From: Caballeronia sp. SBC1
GTDB lineage: Bacteria; Pseudomonadota; Gammaproteobacteria; Burkholderiales; Burkholderiaceae
DNA: 64,000 nt
Reading direction: 5' to 3'
NCBI RefSeq assembly: GCF_011493005.1
Contig: NZ_CP049159.1
Span: forward strand, 496,001 to 560,000
Under the pieces are notes generated by a model, which saw only the letters and a list, made by a program, of their open reading frames with translations, was not told the origin of the DNA and did not search any database. The first letter of the stretch is position 1. Every line of letters begins with the position of its first letter. The translations under genes and the position numbers were made by a program. Below are positions 7,868-16,956 of this stretch, in pieces.

Positions 7868-8845
7868 ATGTCTGAAAACAGCTACGAAACGGGGCGGCTC
7901 AATTTGCCGTTTGTGGGAATCTGCACGTTCGCGAAATCCCCCTTGTGTCTTGATTGGGACAAGATCGGCGCGGACGTCGCGGTAATGGGCGCGCCCTTCG
8001 ACTGCGGCACTCAGTGGCGCGCCGGAGCGCGCTTCGGCCCGCGTTCGATTCGCGACGCGTCGACGTTGTTCTCGTTCGGCCACGGCGGCGCATACGACTT
8101 TGAAGACGATGTTGTTTACCTGCCTAGCGACGAAGTTCGTATCGTCGACATCGGCGACGCGGACATGGTGCACACCAACACCGAAAAGAGCCACGCAAAC
8201 ATTGAGTACGGCGTGCGCAAGATCCTGGCGGCGGGCGCGTTGCCAGTGGTGATGGGCGGCGATCACTCGATCAACATTCCGTGCATCAACGCGTTCGAGG
8301 GCCAGGAGCCGTTTCATATCGTCCACATCGACGCACACCTTGATTTCGTTGACGAGCGTCATGGCGTGCGATACGGCCATGGCAATCCGCTACGGCGCGC
8401 GGCGGAGAAAAGCGTGGTGTCGGGCATGACGCAGATTGGCATTCGCAACGTGTCGTCGACGGCGCGCGAAGGCTACGCCCAGGCGCGCGAGATGGGTTCC
8501 GACATTATTTCGGTGCGCGATTTGCGGCGCCTCGGCATCCAGGGCGTGCTGGACCGCATCCCGAAGGGCGTGCGCTATTACTTGACGATCGATATCGACG
8601 GTTTCGATCCCTCGATCGCGCCTGGCACGGGCACGCCTAGCCACGGCGGTCTTCTGTACTACGAAGGACTTGAACTGTTCGCAGGCCTCGCCGCGCAGGG
8701 TGACGTGATCGGCATCGATCTCGTGGAAGTTGCGCCCGATTACGATCATTCGGGCTCCACTTCAATTCTTGCCGCGCAATTGCTGCTGAATACCATCGGC
8801 CGTGTCATGCATCAACGCAAAGTTAAGCGAAACCTTTCCCGCTAA
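7868..8845 (+). CDS. Ureohydrolase (agmatinase/guanidino-acid hydrolase family)
   Basis: A member of the arginase/agmatinase superfamily of dinuclear-metal hydrolases that release urea from guanidino compounds. The 325-residue product has the metal-binding motifs in order: GGDHS, DAHLD and DIDGFDPS. Most agmatinases have DAHTD; the DAHLDFVDERHGVRYGHGN loop here differs, so the substrate (agmatine, 4-guanidinobutyrate or another) is open. ATG 7868 is preceded by GGACGGAGG at 7855-7862, which favours it over the in-frame ATG at 7805. The gene is convergent with the LysR gene, the two stop codons abutting. It has the operator at 7691-7708 upstream. It could supply the last step missing at the truncated gene near 51.5 kb. 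Confidence 0.85.
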   Translation: MSENSYETGRLNLPFVGICTFAKSPLCLDWDKIGADVAVMGAPFDCGTQWRAGARFGPRSIRDASTLFSFGHGGAYDFEDDVVYLPSDEVRIVDIGDADMVHTNTEKSHANIEYGVRKILAAGALPVVMGGDHSINIPCINAFEGQEPFHIVHIDAHLDFVDERHGVRYGHGNPLRRAAEKSVVSGMTQIGIRNVSSTAREGYAQAREMGSDIISVRDLRRLGIQGVLDRIPKGVRYYLTIDIDGFDPSIAPGTGTPSHGGLLYYEGLELFAGLAAQGDVIGIDLVEVAPDYDHSGSTSILAAQLLLNTIGRVMHQRKVKRNLSR

Positions 8846-9781
8846 TTAATCCGCGCGCTGTTTGCCGCTCCGTGGGGCGCGGCCAACTTGCTTGCCGGCT
8901 GCCCGCAACTGGTTGCAAAAGGCCTGTACGACGCGCGCCGATTCACCCCCCTTGCGCGTGATGATCTGAAAGTCCAGATGGGTCGCGTAGTGCTCGGGAT
9001 CGATGCGGGTCAACAAACCGCTGTGCACCCAGGGCTGGGCATAATGCGGCGGCAGAAAGCCGATGTAGTTGCCGGACAGAATCAGCATGGCCCGGCCTTC
9101 AACGTTATCGACGGAGGCCGCGGCTTCCGGCATGCGCAGCAACTTCAATTCCTGGCTGCCGAGATATGCGCGGGCCGCCAGCCGCTGCTTGCTGAGTAGC
9201 GAAACAGAAACCCTGCCACTCGCCCGTTCGTGCAACGGATGCGTGGACGCACAGTAGAGCCCTTGTTCCTCACGATAGAGCGGCAAGTAATCGAGGCCAG
9301 GAATTTGCGCGGGGAACGGCCCCACTGCAAGATGCAGACGGCCATCCAGCACGTGCTGCTCCATGCTGCCGGGCGTTTCGATCTGTACATGCAGGCGGAC
9401 TTCCGGAGCCATCTGGCCGAACTCTCGAATCGCTATTGGCAGAGGCGAGTACTTGTCGGTCAATGTCGCTTCGATCATGCCAAAGCGCAACACGCCGGAA
9501 AGCTGATTGCGCAGTGCACCGGCCTCCATATGAAATGTGTCCACCGCGCCGAGCAGACGTTGCGCGGCCGCGTGTAGTTCCGCGCCCTCCTCAGTGAGCC
9601 GAAAACCGGCGCGTCCGCGTTCACATAGCCGGAGTCCGAGTCGCGTCTCCAGCTGCGACATATATTCGCTGATACTCGATGCACCGATGTTGAGAATTGG
9701 CTGTGCAGCGGAGAAACCACCACATCGCACGATGGTTTCGAAGATCCGCAGCAGCTTGAGATCCGTGTCCTGAACTTGCAT
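8846..9781 (-). CDS. LysR-family transcriptional regulator
   Basis: A 311-residue LTTR with the N-terminal winged helix (TDLKLLRIFETIVRCGGFSA, then SISEYMSQLETRLG) followed by a substrate-binding domain of the periplasmic-protein fold. It lies between the ureohydrolase gene (convergent) and a periplasmic amino-acid-binding protein gene (divergent). An inverted repeat identical in design to the one upstream of the ureohydrolase gene lies 20 bp before its start. It probably controls both flanking genes and itself in response to a guanidino compound or an amino acid; the ligand is unknown. Confidence 0.88.
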   Translation of the reverse strand: MQVQDTDLKLLRIFETIVRCGGFSAAQPILNIGASSISEYMSQLETRLGLRLCERGRAGFRLTEEGAELHAAAQRLLGAVDTFHMEAGALRNQLSGVLRFGMIEATLTDKYSPLPIAIREFGQMAPEVRLHVQIETPGSMEQHVLDGRLHLAVGPFPAQIPGLDYLPLYREEQGLYCASTHPLHERASGRVSVSLLSKQRLAARAYLGSQELKLLRMPEAAASVDNVEGRAMLILSGNYIGFLPPHYAQPWVHSGLLTRIDPEHYATHLDFQIITRKGGESARVVQAFCNQLRAAGKQVGRAPRSGKQRAD

Positions 9782-9799
9782 CGTGCCACCTCTCCATTA

Positions 9800-9816
9800 C
9801 TTCGGGAATTACCGAA
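9800..9816. promoter_or_regulatory. LysR-type operator in the lysR/binding-protein intergenic region
   Basis: TTCGGGAATTACCGAA (9801-9816) is a 5-6-5 inverted repeat matching the site at 7691-7708. It begins about 20 bp upstream of the LysR start codon and about 190 bp before the binding-protein gene on the other strand. Confidence 0.55.
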
Positions 9817-10004
9817 ATATGCTTCGTCAATGGTGCATTTTATTGGAGAATTTGGCAACACAAAATTGTTGCTAACCCCACTGTCCAGACATTGGAAGAG
9901 GCGTCGCGACGGATGGGGTCGCGCGATGTTTCCGTGCCCACACTGATGAGATTCGCCGTCTCGGCGACGACACGGTTTGGCACACCACACGAGGTGAGGA
10001 AAGC

Positions 10005-11150
10005 ATGATGAACAAACCATACGCAGGCGCAAGCTGGGTGACAACAGTCGCTTTGAGCATGATCTCCCTGAGCGCGACGGCCGGCGATCAGGTCGTCAAG
10101 ATCGGTTTGACAGGGCCGTTGACTGGCGCGCAGGCCGCCATTGGCAAGGACGACGAAAACGGCGTGAGAATGGCGATAGAGCGCTTGAATGCCAAGGGTC
10201 TCGTGATCGGCGGCCAGAAGACGCGCTTTGAACTGGTTTCACAGGATGATGCCGCCGACCCTCGTACCGGCATGACGGTCGCACAAAGTTTGGTGGACGC
10301 GAACGTCAAGGTCATTTTCGGGCCTTTCAATTCCGGCGTCGCGATTCCGATCTCGAACCTCGTGAACGTGTCGGGCATCGTGATGGCGACTGTCGCGTCG
10401 AATCCGTCGATTACGCAGCACGGCTATCCGTTCGTGTTTCGCATCTCGGCCAGCGATACGCAGCTTGGCAGCCGGATGGGGGAATTTGCAGCGAAGGAAC
10501 TGAAGGTCAAGCGTATCGCCGTGATCGACGATCGCACTGCGTACGGTCAAGGCGTCGCCGACGAGTTCGTCAACGCGGCTAAAGCCAACGGCATTGAGAT
10601 CGTCGATCGTGAATATACGACCGACAAGGCGACCGACTTCGTCTCGATCCTTACGCATGTCAAGGGCTCGAATGCCGAAGGGATTTTCTACGGCGGTTAC
10701 TATGCCCAGGCCGGCGCGCTGCGCAAGCAGATGAAGCGCCTCGCGATGAATGGCTACCTGCTGGGCGGTGACGCAATGTGCAATGCCGAACTGGCGAAAC
10801 TTGGCGGCGATGCGGTCGACACGCGCGTGTATTGCCCGCAAGGCGGCCCCGTTCTCGATCAAACACCGGAAGGTCGTCGGTTCAAGGCGGACTACAAGCA
10901 GCGCTTTCATACCGATCCGCTGACCTACAGCGCTGCTTTGTACGATGGCGTGAACATCGTCGCGCAAGCGATGACGAAGGCCAATTCGATTGAACCGGCC
11001 CAATACCGCGCTGCGCTGGCGAACATCGATTCTCACGGTGTTTCCGGCCACTACCAGTTCGACAAGAATCGCGATCTCACGGATTCTCCCATCACGATCT
11101 ATAACTATCGAAATGGCGAACCGACGCCTCTTGCGTCTGCGCAACCGTAG
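10005..11150 (+). CDS. Periplasmic Leu/Ile/Val-type binding protein of an ABC transporter
   Basis: The 381-residue protein starts with a signal peptide (MMNKPYAGASWVTTVALSMI, cleaved near SATAG/D). It continues with VVKIGLTGPLTGAQAAIGKDDENGVRMAIE, the hallmark of branched-chain amino-acid and related binding proteins (LivJ/LivK, Peripla_BP_6). RIAVIDDRTAYGQGVADEF is the usual second conserved block. It captures a small polar or amino-acid-like ligand in the periplasm. No permease or ATPase genes are next to it, so it must use a transporter encoded elsewhere. A GAGG site precedes the ATG. Its link to the ureohydrolase and LysR genes suggests a guanidino or amino-acid ligand. Confidence 0.87.
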   Translation: MMNKPYAGASWVTTVALSMISLSATAGDQVVKIGLTGPLTGAQAAIGKDDENGVRMAIERLNAKGLVIGGQKTRFELVSQDDAADPRTGMTVAQSLVDANVKVIFGPFNSGVAIPISNLVNVSGIVMATVASNPSITQHGYPFVFRISASDTQLGSRMGEFAAKELKVKRIAVIDDRTAYGQGVADEFVNAAKANGIEIVDREYTTDKATDFVSILTHVKGSNAEGIFYGGYYAQAGALRKQMKRLAMNGYLLGGDAMCNAELAKLGGDAVDTRVYCPQGGPVLDQTPEGRRFKADYKQRFHTDPLTYSAALYDGVNIVAQAMTKANSIEPAQYRAALANIDSHGVSGHYQFDKNRDLTDSPITIYNYRNGEPTPLASAQP

Positions 11151-11415
11151 GCTTACGCCGTGCGCGCCGTCTGCGTGACCGTACGCTCAGACGGTCGCTC
11201 CACCCAGCAAACGGCCATTCACTGCGCCGATGACATCCGGGCCAACTACGGTTGAGAGCTTCGACTCTCTTGGGAAAGCCGGTGCGTGGAACGCTGAGCA
11301 ACGCATGTGAACGCTCCCAATTACTCTTCGCTGGTTTGTTGAATAGCCGCAGCCAATGACGCGACAACCTCCTATTCTAAAAGAGTCCATCCGGACACAG
11401 TCAAGGAGGATCACT

Positions 11416-11721
11416 ATGCGCATGCTTCTCAACATACGAATACCTCACGAGCCATTCAACGCTTTTGTACGCGATGGCTCCATCGGAGAGTTAATAGAGA
11501 AAATCCTCGCAGAGTCGAAACCGGAGGCCGCCTACTTTACCGAGCAGAACGGTACACGCGGAGCAATTCTCATCGTTGACCTTGAGGAGCCGTCGCAGAT
11601 TCCAAAATTCGCGGAACCATGGTTTCTTACGTTCAATGCCGACTGCGAGTTTCGCGTGGTGATGGTGGCAGATGACCTCAAGAGAGCTGGACTCGAAATG
11701 CTTGGCTCGAAGTGGAAATAG
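11416..11721 (+). CDS. Small conserved hypothetical protein
   Basis: The 101-residue product begins MRMLLNIRIPHEPFNAFVRD and contains EAAYFTEQNGTRGAILIVDL and PWFLTFNADCEFRVVM. The alternating strands and helices suggest a small ferredoxin-like (Dabb/YciI-like) alpha-beta barrel fold. Residue-level function is unknown. AAGGAGG at 11403-11409 just before ATG 11416 is an excellent ribosome binding site. The gene stands alone between two spacers. Confidence 0.7.
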   Translation: MRMLLNIRIPHEPFNAFVRDGSIGELIEKILAESKPEAAYFTEQNGTRGAILIVDLEEPSQIPKFAEPWFLTFNADCEFRVVMVADDLKRAGLEMLGSKWK

Positions 11722-13081
11722 GGCGCGGCACGGCGTGCGAGTGACGCGCTGACAGCATGCCGTGCTGCCGCCCACGTTTGAAGCGGTAGAGTTTCGAACA
11801 AACCTCAAGATAGTTTGTCTCCAGCTCCAACCTACTCAGATGACCGATTGACCTCGGAGAGCCGCCGTTCCCCACCAGGAAGCGTTAGCGGCGGAGGAGG
11901 GTCGACAGGCCAGCCCGGGGAGCGGCATAAACGAACTCCGGCCCTTTTCATACCCTCCATATCAGTTGGATTCCGGAGCCGCAGACAACTCAACTCGATG
12001 ACACGGAGCGAGCCGGAGCCGGAGCTTTGACAAAATCCGCACGGCTGCGCGCGACCGATCATGGGATCCCGGCGAAGCTTTGCTCCAGAGAGGCGAAGAT
12101 GGCGGTGGACTTACAACCAGCGCGATTGGGCTCTTCCTGAACATGTAGGTAAGGCATTTTGATGTTGCAGTGCGACGGCATCGTTTCGTACATATCCAAA
12201 GAATCAAATATAAGGGTATTTACCTAGTGATCCACCTACTTGCTTTGGCGTTCATCTGGTTAGAATAATTACTCTAATATTTGTTTGTATGTAACTGCAT
12301 ACACCGCAATGCGGCCGAACATGCCCCCGCCGAGGGCCCAACATGTCAAGTGTCAAGCTCAAGGGGGCGGTGGCGAGGCGGCTGTCAGAATCGCGCAATG
12401 TTCAAGGTTTAATCTGCTGGATCGCGGGTTAAAAGGTTCGATCCGAGTGGACTGTTTTTCAATCTATTAGTCATACTAATAATGACTTTCAAAGCAGATC
12501 TTCTCCAACCAGCAGGCAGCAAATTAACGGCATGCAAAACCGCCGGCGCCGCGTGTTTTAAGCATCAATCCAGGAAAGGCAATGAACGATTTTTTGTCTG
12601 AAGAACTGACGCAATTCTATAAATGGAATGTTTCGACCTTCTTTTAATGGAATGTTTCGACCTTCTTTTCGCTGGCTAGCGAATCGTTTGAGGGGACGCG
12701 GAAGCTGACCGAACTTAACCTGCAGGCGGCTCTTTCGCGGTCTGGCTGAATGCACGGAGACGCTGCTCAAGCCAGCGATATGGTCAGCGCCCGTGTCTAT
12801 CCGAAGATGATTGGCAAGGGATCGGCGCCAGCAGTCGAGCGCGCCTGATCATGCGGGACATTTAGAATTTTTAAAGCAGTGCGCGGCATGTTGTAGCGCG
12901 CTGACGCACCAGACTTCATTCGCGCAATACCACAAGCCTACAAAAACCCGCGCAGTTCAAACAATGCTGAAACCGTTCCTTCCGCGACCCGGAAGGCGGT
13001 AATGCATTGTGGCAAAGCAATGGCGGGTTTTGCGAGACGGCCATTGGGTATTCATGATCCTCGCAGATATTACGATCACGG
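11722..13081. other. 1.36-kb stretch without a convincing gene
   Basis: Only short frames without start signals are present. The DNA is partly AT-rich (12180-12290 and 12470-12660) compared with its surroundings, which suggests acquired or decayed DNA. It includes the tandem repeat at 12622-12669. Confidence 0.5.
12622..12669 (+). repeat. Tandem duplication of a 24-bp unit
   Basis: Two exact, adjacent copies of a 24-bp unit (12622-12645 and 12646-12669), each starting AATGGAATGTTTCGACC. No gene is interrupted. It could be a replication slippage product or a pair of binding sites. Confidence 0.85.
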
Positions 13082-13834
13082 ATGAAAAGGATGACGAAAC
13101 GAATCGCTGTGGTAACGGGTGGTATGGGCGGCCTTGGAGAGGCGATCAGCACGAAACTGCATGACGCTGGTTATGCGGTTGTAGTAACGCACTCGCCGAA
13201 CAACGCCGGCGCAGCCGAATGGCTGGCTAACATGGAAACTCAAGGCCGGGGCTTTCGCGCGTACCCGGTTGATGTCGCCGACTACGACTCCAGCCAGCAC
13301 TGTGCGGCCAGAATCCAGGTTGAAGTTGGCCCGGTTGACATTCTGGTGAATAACGCCGGGATCACGCGGGACATGACGCTCAGGAAGATGGACAAGGTCA
13401 ACTGGGACTCGGTCATTCGCACCAATCTGGATTCGGTCTTCAACATGACTAAGCCGTTGTGCGAAGACATGGTTGCACGCGGATGGGGGCGCATCATCAA
13501 CATTTCTTCCGTCAACGGCTCGAAAGGCTCAGTCGGCCAGACTAACTACGCCGCGGCCAAGGCTGGCATCCACGGCTTCACCAAATCGCTGGCGCTGGAA
13601 GTGGCGCGCAAGGGGGTGACCGTCAACACAATTTCGCCGGGCTACCTGGCGACAAAGATGGTCACTGCGATTCCTCAGGAAATCCTCGATACAAAGGTGC
13701 TGCCGCATATCCCGATGGGGCGTCTCGGCAAGCCCGAGGAAGTAGCGGCGCTTGTTGCTTACCTGTGCTCGGACGATGCCGGCTTCGTGACCGGCTCCAA
13801 TATCGCGATCAACGGCGGCCAGCACATGCAGTAA
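13082..13834 (+). CDS. phaB: Acetoacetyl-CoA reductase (PhaB-type SDR)
   Basis: An NADPH-dependent short-chain dehydrogenase that reduces acetoacetyl-CoA to (R)-3-hydroxybutyryl-CoA, the monomer for polyhydroxybutyrate. The cofactor motif is TGGMGGLGEA, the catalytic serine lies in NISSVNGSKG, and the Tyr/Lys pair is in NYAAAKAG. The blocks GITRDMTLRKM, SPGYLATKMV and the NGGQHMQ ending are typical of PhaB. It is 250 residues from ATG 13082; the ATG at 13091 (MTKRIAVVTGG) aligns better with known PhaB starts, and neither has a strong ribosome binding site. No phaA or phaC neighbours it, so it is probably an extra copy. Confidence 0.85.
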   Translation: MKRMTKRIAVVTGGMGGLGEAISTKLHDAGYAVVVTHSPNNAGAAEWLANMETQGRGFRAYPVDVADYDSSQHCAARIQVEVGPVDILVNNAGITRDMTLRKMDKVNWDSVIRTNLDSVFNMTKPLCEDMVARGWGRIINISSVNGSKGSVGQTNYAAAKAGIHGFTKSLALEVARKGVTVNTISPGYLATKMVTAIPQEILDTKVLPHIPMGRLGKPEEVAALVAYLCSDDAGFVTGSNIAINGGQHMQ

Positions 13835-13928
13835 CGCGACGCGCGCACCGGCTGGTTCGTGCAGGACACCGTACGAACCGGCGTGAACCAATCACGCAAC
13901 CCCTGTGCTTCCATGAGAGGTATGTGTC

Positions 13929-14087
13929 ATGAGTGAAACCTGGTTAGGTCTGGTCATTGGGGGCTCGGCCCTTAGTATCGCGATGCTCATGGTGATTGGT
14001 CACTATCGCCGTGAGCGGACACGGGCAAGAATGCTACGGCATTTGAATCATCATGAGTGGTGGCATCAAACGCGCGGGCGAATGTGA
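13929..14087 (+). CDS. Small single-pass membrane protein
   Basis: The 52-residue product MSETWLGLVIGGSALSIAML continues to a basic, His/Trp-containing tail ending WWHQTRGRM. Residues 4-24 form one membrane helix followed by RRERTRAR, so the C-terminus should lie in the cytoplasm. GAGAGG at 13915-13920 supports ATG 13929. No function is known; it may form a small operon with the genes at 14141 and 14596. Confidence 0.6.
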   Translation: MSETWLGLVIGGSALSIAMLMVIGHYRRERTRARMLRHLNHHEWWHQTRGRM

Positions 14088-14140
14088 TCGCACCGCCCAT
14101 GCGAAGAACAAGACAAACACATCGGAGAGAGGGCTTGCAG

Positions 14141-14407
14141 ATGACACCGAAAATTGCCGGGCTATTAACGGCCACAGGCCATCAGATCACGGTTCGTACG
14201 AGCAGCGGCGGCATGCGGGTCGCCGCCATCTGGCAGGTGCTGATGCCGGTCGCGCGTGACATCGAGTGCGTCCGGATTGTGACTAACAGCGAACGTGGTT
14301 TCGAGGACATGACGATATCGTTTTCCGAAACGATCCCCGGGTCGCTGAACGCAGTTCTCAGGCAGTTCGAGAAGATGACGTGGGTGGCCACCGCACAGCT
14401 TTGCTAA
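14141..14407 (+). CDS. Small hypothetical protein
   Basis: The 88-residue protein starts MTPKIAGLLTATGHQITVRT and ends WVATAQLC. It looks like a compact alpha-beta domain with an IECVRIVTNSERGFEDMTISF strand pair. Start 14141 has GGAGAGAGGG upstream. An in-frame ATG at 14057 would overlap the preceding small gene and has no such site. The family was not recognised. Confidence 0.6.
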   Translation: MTPKIAGLLTATGHQITVRTSSGGMRVAAIWQVLMPVARDIECVRIVTNSERGFEDMTISFSETIPGSLNAVLRQFEKMTWVATAQLC

Positions 14408-14595
14408 ACATTCCCGGTGCCGTGCGCGTGCGATGGGTCTCGTCGAGTCGTCGGCCGGGACGGGTCGCGCTTCCGGAATTTGCATGGTCGCTGTTCAGTG
14501 AGGACACACCCGCGTTTGTTGTTTGATAAAGACAGGCTCAACTAAAGCCTGGCGTGCGGGGCCGGACTTAGTAGGTAACCACAAGAGAGAAGTGG

Positions 14596-14850
14596 ATGAA
14601 AACAACGATAAAAAAAGGACCCGGAGACATGGGGAGCCCTTATACACCCCAAAATGCCGAGGATGCGATTTCCCATCTCGAACGGATCCTGTCAGCCGAT
14701 GGTGCAGACTCATTGTTCAACCGGACCTACTGGCGCGCACGTGTTCAGCAGGTGAGCGCTACACGAGGGCTGACTCCGCAGCAGCGAGCAAGGCTTGCGA
14801 GACTGCTTGAGTCCCTGCCTTCCCCGGTTCGGGGCGAAGAGCCATCGTAG
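14596..14850 (+). CDS. Small hypothetical protein
   Basis: The 84-residue product starts MKTTIKKGPGDMGSPYTPQN and contains a helical DAISHLERILSADGADSLF and QQRARLARLLESLP. The alternating Ala/Leu/Arg helices suggest a small cytoplasmic helical protein. A GAGAGAAG-type site precedes the ATG. It follows two other small genes in the same direction. Confidence 0.55.
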   Translation: MKTTIKKGPGDMGSPYTPQNAEDAISHLERILSADGADSLFNRTYWRARVQQVSATRGLTPQQRARLARLLESLPSPVRGEEPS

Positions 14851-15414
14851 ATCCGCACCGTCGTGCGCGTCGAATGCCTGTTGGCAAACGTCGCTGGTCG
14901 AGCGTGCTATCTGGTTTGCGTCGCGCGGGCGAGGCAAACCAGCATGACGTCACAGCTTCTCGATGGTCCAGCCGCACTGAAAATGGGAATCGGAGCGCGC
15001 GACAGGCTACGACGACGCGCCGAATCACCTGGCCAGTGATGAGTATGCCTACACATCACTGGCTAGCTCGGCGGGCATCTCCACTAACGGCGCTTTGCAA
15101 TGTAAGAGTCCGGCGTCCATTTGGATATGTATCTTGGCTGAAGGCATCGGAATTAAGCCAAAAATCCGCGCTCAGAAACTGATCACCTCTGGCGCACCTG
15201 CAAAAAAGTCGATTGGTGCACGATTCGGTCTGCAGAGGGGTCAAAAACCGCAAAGCAGCAAAATCCAATTCCATTACGCGTCCATAAAGCGGCCGCTTCG
15301 AACGCTCTAGCTTGGTGCATCCACGGATGAGTTCAATGGGAGTGTGGCGGAGAATGAAATCCACGCCGGGCAACAGACCGCGTTCGACGGTTTCATAAAG
15401 CCGAGAGGGCACAC
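14851..15414. other. Region without a convincing gene
   Basis: Short frames on both strands with no ribosome binding sites or recognisable products. Nothing further could be supported. Confidence 0.4.
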
Positions 15415-15621
15415 ATGTCTAAGGTAGCAGTTACATATAAGGGATTCTTTCTAACTCCACTTGCAGCATTTGACGAAGGTTCCTACGCCGCGATGGTCAT
15501 CGTTGAGCGACCCGACCACTCCGAAAAAGCGTCGGGCGTGCTGGGGCATTTTGCCAATCCGGATGCGGCTTGTCGTTGCGCAGTCGAGTATGGAATGGCC
15601 GAGATTGACCGCGTTGTTTGA
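15415..15621 (+). CDS. Small hypothetical protein
   Basis: The 68-residue protein MSKVAVTYKGFFLTPLAAFD continues with EGSYAAMVIVERPDHSEKAS and ends CAVEYGMAEIDRVV. The YKGFxLTP start and ending are of a kind I associate with small Burkholderia-lineage proteins of unknown function. The start follows GAGAGGGC. It stands alone. Confidence 0.55.
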   Translation: MSKVAVTYKGFFLTPLAAFDEGSYAAMVIVERPDHSEKASGVLGHFANPDAACRCAVEYGMAEIDRVV

Positions 15622-16275
15622 CTTGGCGCGCAGCCCGAGAGCTTCGCGCAAAGTTTGCGTGAGTTGGCGTTCGAGGATCGTTGTGCCGAAATAGTCGAAC
15701 CGTCCCTCACAGGAGTATCGGTGAGGACATTAGCCGCCGATGCCGCTCTTGTCGGACAGATTGCGGTTGCACTTTGCCAGTCGGACAACAAAATTCGCGC
15801 CGTCAGACCGTATGGACCGTTGACTTTCAGCTCGGCCATTGGAGTGCCCGCGCGTCGACGGGCGGGATTCTTGCGTCATAGACCAGTGTCCGGCATCTAA
15901 GTCGGCGCCGGGAAGATCTATCGATACATTAATCGTGATAGTTCGTATTATTCAGACAGCGTTTGCAGCGCAAAATCAGCCCATGTCCACTGCGCGTCGG
16001 TTTTTCGAGGCCGAGCGCCCTTAATGTCCCGCCGGTCCGACTCCTCAGCCCGAGAAACCGCCCGCATCATCATGCAGCTCGACTGCGCGATTTCACAACT
16101 TTCCTATGCTCGATCTGTTCCAAAGAAAACGACATGCATAGCTTGATGAAAGCTTGCCACTCAAAGTCTTGCACGACGAAAATGAGCAACTACGACGTGA
16201 GCAACTAGGATGCTTTCTGTCCCGACGCTAATCGATCGGAAAAGATAACAACCGATTCTTAAGGGGATGATCACG
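15622..16275. other. Region without a convincing gene, leader of the SH3-type gene
   Basis: An open frame at about 15655-15900 is Arg-rich and lacks a start signal. No hairpin or operator stands out. The last 60 bp hold the ribosome binding site of the next gene. Confidence 0.4.
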
Positions 16276-16908
16276 ATGAAAAAACCTTTGGCTATGAGTC
16301 TCTTTGTTGGCATGGCCGGCTTGCTTTGCCTAACGGACAGCGCGTCCGCGCAGCAGGCTGCGTTCACCAATGTACCCGTCGACGTGTTCGCGGGGCCCGC
16401 GCCGGATTATCCGGTTGTGTCGCAGCTGCCGCAGGGACTTCAGGTAACGGTATACGGCTGCGTGGCCGGCTATTCCTGGTGCGATGTAGCCGTACCGAAC
16501 CTGCGTGGCTGGGTTGACGCCTCCACACTCAGCTATCCGTATCAGGGCAACAACGTGCCCATCCTGACTTATGGCGCGGCCATCGGCCTGCCGATCGTCA
16601 CGTTCTCCGTGGGCGATTACTGGGGCAATTATTACCGCGGGCAACCGTGGTATCACGATCAGGGACGATGGATCAATCATGCGCCGCCTCGTCCGAGCCC
16701 GGGGCCGGGTTATGGGCACCCGCCGCCGCAACCGTATGGTGGGCGTCCTCCGGGGCCACCACGTGGCAATGAAGGCTATGCAGGTCGTCCGCCCGGTGCG
16801 CCTCAAGGCAACTACGGGCATCCGCCTGGACCCGGGGTGAATCGCGAGCAGCCGAAGCCCGAGCATCGGGGTGGCGAAGATGATCATGGCCATCCGCCGC
16901 CACAATAA
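16276..16908 (+). CDS. Secreted SH3-domain protein with Pro/Gly-rich tail
   Basis: The product, about 210 residues, has a signal peptide (MKKPLAMSLFVGMAGLLCLT, cleavage near ASA/QQ). A bacterial SH3 (SH3b/YgiM-like) domain follows at about residues 25-80 (DVFAGPAPDYPVVSQLPQG, then GYSWCDVAV, then LRGWVDASTL). After a short aromatic-rich linker (YWGNYYRGQPWYHDQGRW) comes a 70-residue tail of Gly-His-Pro-Pro repeats. It probably acts at the cell envelope, perhaps binding peptidoglycan. ATG 16276 is preferred over 16267 because AAGGGG at 16261-16266 is properly spaced only for the later one. Confidence 0.75.
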   Translation: MKKPLAMSLFVGMAGLLCLTDSASAQQAAFTNVPVDVFAGPAPDYPVVSQLPQGLQVTVYGCVAGYSWCDVAVPNLRGWVDASTLSYPYQGNNVPILTYGAAIGLPIVTFSVGDYWGNYYRGQPWYHDQGRWINHAPPRPSPGPGYGHPPPQPYGGRPPGPPRGNEGYAGRPPGAPQGNYGHPPGPGVNREQPKPEHRGGEDDHGHPPPQ

Positions 16909-16956
16909 GCGGCTAGCAAGGCAACAAGCTCAGCCCGGGCCGGGAAAGTCTTTCGG

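Noticed and set aside
10239..11144. A 301-codon minus-strand frame opposite the binding-protein gene
   Set aside because: Its product is Arg/Asp/Val-biased as expected for antisense of GC-rich coding DNA, and the sense gene is clear.
12558..12770. Minus-strand frame with a repeated KEGRNIP peptide
   Set aside because: The peptide repeat only reflects the 24-bp tandem DNA repeat; no start signal or family was found.
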